NCBI GenBank assembly: GCA_964649415.1
Contig: CAZYSK010000036.1
Coordinates: 1 to 52,031, forward strand
Length of the DNA stretch: 52,031 bases
Source of the DNA: CAZYSK01 sp964649415
Lineage (GTDB): Bacteria; Chloroflexota; Anaerolineae; B4-G1
Direction of reading: 5' to 3'
The notes under the pieces: model-generated
Told to the model about the DNA's origin: nothing
The model's database searches: none
What the model saw: only the letters and a program-made list of their open reading frames with translations
Program-made: the position numbers and the translations under genes
Part shown: positions 43,806 through 50,585 of the stretch, piece after piece
How positions within the stretch are numbered: the first letter of the stretch is position 1
How the letters are laid out: each line of letters opens with the position of its first letter

Positions 43806-46075
43806 CGTGCCTCCTCGACCGAGAAGGTGACGTAGTCGGGGCCAGTCTGAGCCTGGGCCTCCAGGACAGGCCACCGTTCCCCCGTCATCGGGTCGTATAG
43901 TCCCAGCTCCACTGTGTACGGTCCCGGAGTGGCGTCGGATGGCAACGCAAAGCGGTGGATCTGGAAGAAGCGATCTCCCGGTTGGAGCGTGAGCGGATCC
44001 ACCCATAGGCCATCGTCCGCCAGCATGAACGCGCCCTCGGCGGTGAGTAGGTGAGCGAAAACGGCCAGCCGCCGGCCGGAATAGACGCCCGGCGGGGGTG
44101 GGTTGGCCACAATGGGCATCGGCGGCAGGTCAAGCTGCTGCGAGACGTCCCAGGCGGTGAGCAATGGGGTGGTGCGGCCCGGCCCGGGCGTCCCTTCGGG
44201 CCAACTCCACCCCAAGAGCGACATCCCGTTGGCGAAGGGCTGGAGCGGGATCTGCGAAACCCAGTGCTGGGTCTGGTGGGGCCACCACTCGCGTTGGCCC
44301 GAAAACGCGATGACCGCAATGCGTTCGTAGTTGCTCACGTGGCGCAGTGGCGCGCCGTCACGCTCGAGCGCTGCCTCCACCAACGGGTCTGCCTCGTGCG
44401 TGAGCGTCAGGATCGCGTGGGCGGTTTCGCCGGCCGGATAGAGCAGCGCCCGCTGTGGGTCGAACAGGCGCGCGCTCACGTCCCCCCGGCGGGTGTCCAC
44501 CTCCAGGGCCAGGCGATCCCAGGGACCCATGAGACTGCTGGAGACGGCCACGTCGGTGATCGCGGGGGTGGCGTTCAGGTAGCGGGCGGTGGTGCGGTAG
44601 TCGGCGCGATAGAGGAAGCCCACCATGCCGCGCTCGGGCCAGTTGAAGAAGTAGTCGCGCAGGTCGCGCACGGCGTTTGTGACCAGGAACAGGACGATCA
44701 ACAGGCCCAAACTCCAACTAAGAAACCAGGTCTTCTTCAAGAAACCCGGTTTCTCACCCCGCTGGCGCAGCCAGTGGAAGCCCTCGGTCAGGGCCAGGGC
44801 GGGCAGAATGTATGCCACCGGCATAGCCATGATGGTGTGGCTCAGGCTGGCCGGTGGGACGCTGACGAAGGCCGGGAGCAAGCCGAACGCCAGCCAGAGG
44901 AGGAGGAAGAAGTAGCGCGGCTGCCGCCAGCGGCAGAGGCAGATCCCAACGCCGACCCACAACAGCACCCCGCCGAGGAGGTTGAACACCGGGCGCTCGG
45001 GCACGTTGTACAGCCATTCAGAGTCGCCGGTGGCGTGGAACATCCCCAGCGTCTGCCACACGTTCTCCAGCAGCGGGCGGGGGTTGCCGGCCTTGAGCTC
45101 GTGCCACGGCACGGCCAGTTCGTCCAGCCGCGCGTCGGCGCCGATTCCCTGCGCGGCGGCGGCGCTGCGCCCCTGGACGATGGCGACGCCCATCGGTACA
45201 GCCAGCAAGGCCGCCACGGCCAGTGCGACGGCGAGCGCAAGGACGAGCTCGCGCCGGTGGTACCTGGACTCGCCAGCGTGAAAGAGTGCCACGTAGACCG
45301 CGAATAGAATCAGCAACGCGGGCAGCAGCCGAGCCGCCGGGTAGGTGTAGAGCGACGCCCCCAGGGCCAGGCCCACGAGGATGGTGCGCCATCGGAATGG
45401 CGCCTTTGTAGGGGCGTCGGTGCGCCATCGGAATGGCGCCTTTCTGGGAGTGATGGTGCGCCATCGGAATGGCGCCTTTCTGGGGGTGATGGTGCGCCCG
45501 GTGGCCCTGAGCCGGTGGGCAGCCGCGGCCCTGTCCGGGGCGGCATGCGCCTCCAGGGTGCGCCAGAAGAGGTACAAGGTGAGCAGCACACAGGGAGGCA
45601 CGATGATGTGGCGGATCGCCGTCCGGCTGTACATCAGCGACCAGAAGGAGGTCGCCTGGGCTAGCGACGCGACAGCGGCAGTCGTGCGCCCGAAGAGACG
45701 GGCGGTGAGGACGTAGGTCAGGGCGACCGCGCACATTCCGCACGCGACCGACAGCACGTGCCCGCTCAGCACGTTGAAGCCCAGCACGGCGTGCACCGCG
45801 GCGTGCAGGTAGTGATACAGCGGCTCGTGACCGGAGGCCCCGGTGAAGTAGAGCGGGAAGCGTCCCGCCAGTACCTCGCCGGACAGCGCGTGGATGTTGA
45901 TCAACTCATCGTCGCGCCAGCCTGGGGGCACGGTGTCCAGGCAACAGAGGCGCAGCGCCCACGCCAGCAGGAGCAGTATCAGCACGGGGATATGGATTCG
46001 GGATTTATGTGTAAGGGTCTTGTTCATAGCAGACTGGCGTGAATGCCGCGTCAAACGACTTGCGTCATCCGTCAT
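43802..46075 (-). CDS. GT39 membrane glycosyltransferase 2 of the array
   Basis: 757 residues from ATG 46075, which overlaps the upstream stop (ATGA); an alternative ATG lies at 46027 and the frame is open further into gene 1. ArnT-like: VPPGWRDDELIN (acidic residues 55-57), GHEPLYHYLHA, and about ten membrane segments. The C-terminal beta-sandwich is LLGWSWPEG ... VFAHLLTAEG ... GLYDPMTGERWP. Three GCGCCAT palindromes at residues 200-230 read as KAPFRWRT three times in the loop before a membrane helix. An AAACCAGG/AAACCCGG repeat is read as EKPGFLKKTWFL. Confidence 0.83.
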   Translation of the reverse strand: MTDDASRLTRHSRQSAMNKTLTHKSRIHIPVLILLLLAWALRLCCLDTVPPGWRDDELINIHALSGEVLAGRFPLYFTGASGHEPLYHYLHAAVHAVLGFNVLSGHVLSVACGMCAVALTYVLTARLFGRTTAAVASLAQATSFWSLMYSRTAIRHIIVPPCVLLTLYLFWRTLEAHAAPDRAAAAHRLRATGRTITPRKAPFRWRTITPRKAPFRWRTDAPTKAPFRWRTILVGLALGASLYTYPAARLLPALLILFAVYVALFHAGESRYHRRELVLALAVALAVAALLAVPMGVAIVQGRSAAAAQGIGADARLDELAVPWHELKAGNPRPLLENVWQTLGMFHATGDSEWLYNVPERPVFNLLGGVLLWVGVGICLCRWRQPRYFFLLLWLAFGLLPAFVSVPPASLSHTIMAMPVAYILPALALTEGFHWLRQRGEKPGFLKKTWFLSWSLGLLIVLFLVTNAVRDLRDYFFNWPERGMVGFLYRADYRTTARYLNATPAITDVAVSSSLMGPWDRLALEVDTRRGDVSARLFDPQRALLYPAGETAHAILTLTHEADPLVEAALERDGAPLRHVSNYERIAVIAFSGQREWWPHQTQHWVSQIPLQPFANGMSLLGWSWPEGTPGPGRTTPLLTAWDVSQQLDLPPMPIVANPPPPGVYSGRRLAVFAHLLTAEGAFMLADDGLWVDPLTLQPGDRFFQIHRFALPSDATPGPYTVELGLYDPMTGERWPVLEAQAQTGPDYVTFSVEEAR
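45386..45475. repeat. Three tandem GCGCCAT palindromes in gene 2
   Basis: Perfect hairpins at 45386, 45422 and 45458, exactly 36 bp apart, translated as KAPFRWR. Confidence 0.9.
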
Positions 46076-48522
46076 TCGTCGGGTAAGGGCCTTGTCCGTG
46101 GCAAACTGGCGCGGAGGCCAGAAGCGGACGATCCGACCTGCAGCGGGGGCAGCAGGATGTGGTCGCTGACGGCCTCGCCGTCCACGTACAGAGCCAATCG
46201 CGTGGCCGGAGGAATTGGGTTGACCGGCGAGGGTGTGGCGCGCGTGTAGGCGCCCACTTCCAGCGGATACAGCCCGTGGGGCACGTCTTCGGCGACGTAC
46301 AGGCGATGCACCTGCGCGATGACCTCGCCCGGGTGCCAGTTCCAGCACGGCGCGTCCAGCCGGTCCTGTTGCGCGGTGATCGGCGGATCCCCGCCCGGGT
46401 TCAGGAGGTGCGTGAACAACACGGTTTCCAGTTCGCTCCCCGCCCTTTCGGAGCCCGGCAGGGACAGTACGCGCCAATAGGTGACGAGCGTGACCAGTTC
46501 CCCTGGCGCGACAACCTGGGACGACAGATCGTAGCCCAGCAGGGCGATGACGTGTCCCATGTCAGCCGGTAGCGTCAGCGGGCGGTAGGCGGCCTCTGGA
46601 TCGTCGGCGGGCAACGAAGCGCTGCTGCTCCAAGCCACGGGGTTCGTGGCGGCCTGGGGGAGCAGCGCTTCCAGCGCGGCGGCGCTGTCCCACTCGTATA
46701 CGTCGAAGCGTGGGTTGAGATCGTCGGGACGCAAGACGTGCGACTCCAGCAGGCGAGCGTGCGGCGGTGCGAGTGCACGCTCCAAGGCCGGATCAATCGG
46801 GGCCAGCGCCTTGACGATCAGGCGCACACGGTCCGCGGCATCGTCCTCGTCGGTCGCCGGGTTCGGGAAAACCAGCGCCCCGCGCCCGTCCACCCAGCGC
46901 AGCGATAGATCGTCCCGTGACGTGATCAAAGGCAGCGCATAGGGGTCGTGGTAGCGTCCAGGGTAGATCGAGGATATGAGTACCACCGTGTCCGGCGCGA
47001 TGTCCGCCCGGTCCAGATCGCGCCCGACCTCGACCAGCGTCGTGTGATAGTTGACGCGCACGTCGACGGCGTTGCCCCATACGTCGAAATAGTCGTGGTA
47101 GGTCCGCGCGGCGGCACATCCGAGCAGGAGTATCGTCACGATCACCGACGTCCAGCGCGCCATCAGAATAGCGCCTTTGTAGGGGGGGAGGCAAGAGGCC
47201 GGCAGGATGCCGGCGGTCCCAGGAATGGCGCCTTTGTAGGGGCGGGGGGGCGTCGAACTCTGAGGCGCAGGGACGGGCGCGGCCTCCGCGCCCCCTCGGG
47301 CCTCGACTCGGGAGGCAACCCAGCGGCCGATGCTGCTCAGGGCGATGGCCGGGAAGATGTACATGGGGGGCAAGGCCGCCACGGCGCGCGTCGCACTGGC
47401 CGACACGCCGGTGATCACGCTGGGCAGGATGCCGAGGAACAGCCACGCCAGCGCCAGCGCGTACTGGGGACGCCGCCAGCGCCACAGGGCCAAGGCCACG
47501 CCCGCGTAGAACAGCGCGCCTTCTGCCGCGCCTAGCCATGGACGGCCCGGTACGTTGTACACCCACAGATCGTCGGCCCGCACGGTGAACATCCTGAGAG
47601 CTTCCAAGGCGTTGTCCCAGAGTTGCTGCATGTCGCCGGATGCCAGCATGCGCAGTGGCCGGTCAAGCTGGCTGAAGCGCTGTTCCGCGCCGGGGTGCTG
47701 GTGCAGCCAGATGAACATCGGTGCGGCCACTGCGCCCGCCACCAGCAGGGTCAACAGCATGCCGCGCCAGTGGCGCACGAAGCGGGCGCGATCGGTCACG
47801 AGCAGGAAGAGCGGGAGGAACAGGAACAGTGCCCACGTCACGCGCGCGGCCATATAGTTCCACATCGTGGCGGCCACGAACAGACCGCTGAGCGCAAACC
47901 AGATCCCCGGTCTGTAGTCGTGCGTTTCCCGTCCTTGCCCGCGCGGTGGTCTGGAGCCGGCGGGCGGTCGCTCGTCGGGATCGAACGCTCCGCGCCACCA
48001 GGCGTAGATCGCGCCCGCCAGCAAAGCCGGCAACATCGACGAGCGCAGGGCCTGCCGGCTGGTGGAGACCGCCCAGAACGACCCGGCCAGCCATCCGCAG
48101 GTGAGGATCGCCTCCCATGGGCCGAAGGCTCGCCGTGCCCAGAGATAGGTGGCGACAATCGCGAGCAGGCCGAACGTGGCCGACACGCCTCGCAGGACCA
48201 GGTAGTCCGTCCGCCCGAGGACGGCAAAACCGAGTGCCGTGACGTAGTCGTACAGCGGCTCCCGACCGTAGCCGATGGTCTCGTACAGGGGGCGTGCGCC
48301 GTGCAGAATGGCGAGCGCGTCCTGACCGTGCCCGGCCTCGTCGTGCGTCAAGCCGGGCGGCACGCTATCCAGCCGCCACAGCCGCAGCCCTGCTGCCAGG
48401 CAGAGGATGAGGGCGAACACGACCCATTCCCAGGCAGGAGAAACGGGAAATACACGTCGCTCAGATTGGGGTTTGGGGTTTAGGGTCTGGGATTTGGGAT
48501 TTGAGATTCGGGATTTGACCAA
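46072..48522 (-). CDS. GT39 membrane glycosyltransferase 1 of the array (first gene)
   Basis: 816 residues from TTG 48522, which has GGGAGG five bases upstream. An ATG further up at 48552 is part of the -10 box of the promoter, so it cannot be in the mRNA. The N-terminus (4-21) is written by 7-bp repeats (SNPKSQTLNPKPQS). ArnT-like: VPPGLTHDEAGHG with the acidic pair at about 61-62, GREPLYDYVTAL, and a membrane core with many segments. The C-terminal beta-sandwich is LLGYDLSSQVVAPGE ... FTHLLNPGG. A composite palindrome element at 427-455 (YKGAIPGTAGILPAS) precedes a membrane helix. Confidence 0.83.
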   Translation of the reverse strand: MVKSRISNPKSQTLNPKPQSERRVFPVSPAWEWVVFALILCLAAGLRLWRLDSVPPGLTHDEAGHGQDALAILHGARPLYETIGYGREPLYDYVTALGFAVLGRTDYLVLRGVSATFGLLAIVATYLWARRAFGPWEAILTCGWLAGSFWAVSTSRQALRSSMLPALLAGAIYAWWRGAFDPDERPPAGSRPPRGQGRETHDYRPGIWFALSGLFVAATMWNYMAARVTWALFLFLPLFLLVTDRARFVRHWRGMLLTLLVAGAVAAPMFIWLHQHPGAEQRFSQLDRPLRMLASGDMQQLWDNALEALRMFTVRADDLWVYNVPGRPWLGAAEGALFYAGVALALWRWRRPQYALALAWLFLGILPSVITGVSASATRAVAALPPMYIFPAIALSSIGRWVASRVEARGGAEAAPVPAPQSSTPPRPYKGAIPGTAGILPASCLPPYKGAILMARWTSVIVTILLLGCAAARTYHDYFDVWGNAVDVRVNYHTTLVEVGRDLDRADIAPDTVVLISSIYPGRYHDPYALPLITSRDDLSLRWVDGRGALVFPNPATDEDDAADRVRLIVKALAPIDPALERALAPPHARLLESHVLRPDDLNPRFDVYEWDSAAALEALLPQAATNPVAWSSSASLPADDPEAAYRPLTLPADMGHVIALLGYDLSSQVVAPGELVTLVTYWRVLSLPGSERAGSELETVLFTHLLNPGGDPPITAQQDRLDAPCWNWHPGEVIAQVHRLYVAEDVPHGLYPLEVGAYTRATPSPVNPIPPATRLALYVDGEAVSDHILLPPLQVGSSASGLRASLPRTRPLPDE
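47157..47240. repeat. Composite palindromic element in gene 1 (same as 38029-38112)
   Basis: GCGCCAT palindrome with one mismatch (47157-47174), the same GGGGAGGCAAGAG spacer, GCCGGCA palindrome (47198-47214), then the right arm of another GCGCCAT palindrome. Translated in a different frame from the copy in gene 5. Confidence 0.85.
48466..48520. repeat. 7-bp microsatellite at the start of gene 1
   Basis: Heptamers such as GGGTTTG, GGGATTT and GAGATTC lie directly downstream of the TTG start and encode residues 4-21. Confidence 0.65.
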
Positions 48523-48547
48523 GCCGACCTCCCAGGGGAGTGCACCA

Positions 48548-48576
48548 ATCATACCCTAACCTGGCGCAGTTGACAA
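48548..48576 (-). promoter_or_regulatory. Promoter of the first glycosyltransferase unit (genes 1-9)
   Basis: On the minus strand TTGTCA (48576-48571), 17 bp, TATGAT (48553-48548). The predicted start is about 48541, about 20 bases before the TTG of gene 1. The -35 overlaps a TTGACA on the other strand. Confidence 0.65.
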
Positions 48577-48597
48577 GTGGGACTCAGACAGGGGTTG

Positions 48598-48606
48598 TGC
48601 TATAAT
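48598..48606 (+). promoter_or_regulatory. Extended -10 promoter of the solute-binding protein gene
   Basis: TGC-TATAAT, an extended -10 box. TTGACA at 48570-48575 is 25 bp away, too far for a normal -35. The leader to 48807 is about 195 bases and contains the 8-bp repeat. Confidence 0.55.
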
Positions 48607-48626
48607 TGAGCAATGGGGCATGGGGT

Positions 48627-48674
48627 GTTGGTAGGTTGGTGGACTGGTAGACTGGTAGATTGGTAGGTTGGTGG
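48627..48674. repeat. 8-bp microsatellite in the leader of the solute-binding protein gene
   Basis: About six octamers (TGGTAGGT, TGGTAGAC, TGGTAGAT) of the same type as those inside genes 9, 11 and 13, but here untranslated between promoter and start codon. Confidence 0.75.
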
Positions 48675-48806
48675 TCTGCGCGGATAGGGCCGGTGCAGAC
48701 GATGACCATAGGCGGTCCTGACTGCGGGTGGTTGGAGCGTCAAGCGTCGGGGGCGGTCGGGGGCTGTCGCCTGACCATCCGCGACAGGTGCATCGACGGA
48801 GGCTTC

Positions 48807-50282
48807 ATGCGAGCTCACGTAGTTGATCCGGGCAATGGCAGGGCAACCAGGTCTTTCGCGCGGCGGCACATGGCCCGATGGCACGTCGCCAGGAACCTGG
48901 CTTCGGTGGCTGTCGGTTTAGTGCTGCTTGTGATGCTGGTCGCGGGCTGTGCGGGGCGGACGCCAGGGCCTGCCACGGACGCACAAGCGACGTCCGTGTC
49001 GCCTCTCGCCTCGATTCCCGCGGATGCGGTCTATTCGACGCCGCTGCCCACTGTCACCCTCACGCCGACCCAGGAGGCGCAGCCGATGATCGTCACCATC
49101 GGGCTGTGGCTGCCCGAGGAGCTGGATCCCTACGGCGCGGGAGCGGGTGCAGATGTCTTGGCACGGCAATTGAACGATTTCAGCGAGGCCTACCCCGACG
49201 TCCAGGTCGAGGTGACGGTGAAGAAGGTCCATGGCCGTGGCGGTCTGTTCGATTTCCTGCGCACGGCCAAGGACGCCGCTCCTTCGGTCCTGCCTGACCT
49301 GGTGGTGATGGACGCAAACGACCTGGCGACCACAGCCAGCTCGGGCCTGATCCAACCGCTGGACGAGCTCGTCTCGCCACCTGAATTGAACGGGCGGTTC
49401 CCCTTTGCCACCGAATTGGGTGCCGTCGCCGTGCCGGACACGGACGAGACGGCCACGATGGGTTTTGTCATCGGTGTTGACATGCAGCAGGTGGCCTACC
49501 GCACCGAGTTGTTCGATTCGCGCCCCATCTCGTGGACTCAGGTGGTCTCTCCGCCTGTTCCCATGCTCTTCGCCGCCAGTGGCCGCGACCGGGAAGTCAA
49601 CGATGCGACGCTGATCCAGTACCTGGCCGCCGGCGGCAAGCTGACTGACCCGGAGGGCCGTCCCTACCTGGACGCGGACGTGATGGTCAGCGTGCTTGAC
49701 TTCTACAGCGACTGCATGGGCACCGGCACGATCTCACCGACGGTTGCCCTGAGTATCGCGGATGCTGACCAGGCATGGGAACGGTTCCAGGCGGGTGAGG
49801 GTGGGATGGCCGTGGTGAGTGCCGGCCAGTACTGGTCGTGGGCGCAGGCGGAGGCGGACGTCGCGGACGTCGAACCTGCGCCCGGGGATGAGCTCATCGC
49901 TGCCACGTCAATACCCACCCGCGACGGACACGCCTTCAGCATCGCGCGGGGCTGGGCTGTCGCCATGGTGACGGATGATCCGGCTCGACAGGCCCTGGCG
50001 ACGATGCTTCTTGAATGGCTGATTGCCCCCGCTCGCAACGGAGAGTGGACGCAGGCGGCTGGCTATCTGCCCGGCACGCGGGATGCGTTGCGTATGTGGA
50101 ACCTGTCCAACGCTGACCGGGCGATGTTGCGCGGCATGATGGAGGCCGCCGTTCCAGAACCTTCGCAAGACGCGATGGCGACCGCCGGCCGGGTGATGCA
50201 GGAAGCGCTGGTGGCGGTCCTGCGGAGGCGGGCCACGCCTGAGGAGGCGGTCGAGGCCGCCGTGGAGAGCCTGGGACCATGA
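48807..50282 (+). CDS. Extracellular solute-binding lipoprotein (ABC importer type)
   Basis: 491 residues, ATG 48807 with GGAGG four bases upstream; another ATG at 48870 would give a shorter signal. A basic N-terminus and hydrophobic stretch end in a lipobox (VAGC, Cys48), so it should be lipid-anchored outside the membrane. A Ser/Thr/Pro-rich linker follows (to about 92), then a family-1-type binding fold: FSEAYPDVQVEV, then LPDLVVMDANDLA. Such proteins usually bind sugars or oligosaccharides for an ABC importer, but no permease or ATPase gene is in the window. It is divergent from the glycosyltransferase array and shares its promoter region. Confidence 0.82.
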   Translation: MRAHVVDPGNGRATRSFARRHMARWHVARNLASVAVGLVLLVMLVAGCAGRTPGPATDAQATSVSPLASIPADAVYSTPLPTVTLTPTQEAQPMIVTIGLWLPEELDPYGAGAGADVLARQLNDFSEAYPDVQVEVTVKKVHGRGGLFDFLRTAKDAAPSVLPDLVVMDANDLATTASSGLIQPLDELVSPPELNGRFPFATELGAVAVPDTDETATMGFVIGVDMQQVAYRTELFDSRPISWTQVVSPPVPMLFAASGRDREVNDATLIQYLAAGGKLTDPEGRPYLDADVMVSVLDFYSDCMGTGTISPTVALSIADADQAWERFQAGEGGMAVVSAGQYWSWAQAEADVADVEPAPGDELIAATSIPTRDGHAFSIARGWAVAMVTDDPARQALATMLLEWLIAPARNGEWTQAAGYLPGTRDALRMWNLSNADRAMLRGMMEAAVPEPSQDAMATAGRVMQEALVAVLRRRATPEEAVEAAVESLGP

Positions 50283-50310
50283 GCCGTTCGGGGTGGATGG
50301 GCTAAGGCTG

Positions 50311-50585
50311 TGCATGCGGCCAGGATGGCCGCGGTCCGAGTGGCGTTGGGGGTAGGGCTGAGCGTGGGCGAGGTGCGGGTGCGGGGCATGCGGCCAGGAT
50401 GGCCGCGGTCCGAGTGCTGTTGGGGGTAGGGCTGAGCGTGGGCGAGGTGTGGGTGCGGAGCATGCGGCCAGGATGGCCGCGGTCCGAGTGGCGTTGGGGG
50501 TAGGGCTGAGCGTGGGCGAGGTGCGGGTGCGGGGCATGCGGCCAGGATGGCCGCGGTCCGAGTGGCGTTGGGGGTAGGGCTGTGG
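50311..50585. repeat. Four 74-bp tandem repeats, each with a GCGGCCA/TGGCCGC hairpin
   Basis: Units begin GCATGCGGCC at 50312, 50386, 50460 and 50534, an exact 74-bp period; the last is cut short by the next gene. Each contains GCGGCCA-GGA-TGGCCGC followed by GGTCCGAG, structurally like the GCCGGCA-GGA-TGCCGGC family but with a different stem. They fill the 300 bp between the solute-binding protein stop and the glycerate kinase start, so they may serve as terminator-like or mRNA-stabilising hairpins. Confidence 0.92.

Noticed and set aside
48570..48606. TTGACA (48570) with TATAAT (48601) as a normal promoter pair
   Set aside because: The spacer would be 25 bp, too long; the TATAAT is better explained as an extended -10 with TGC before it.
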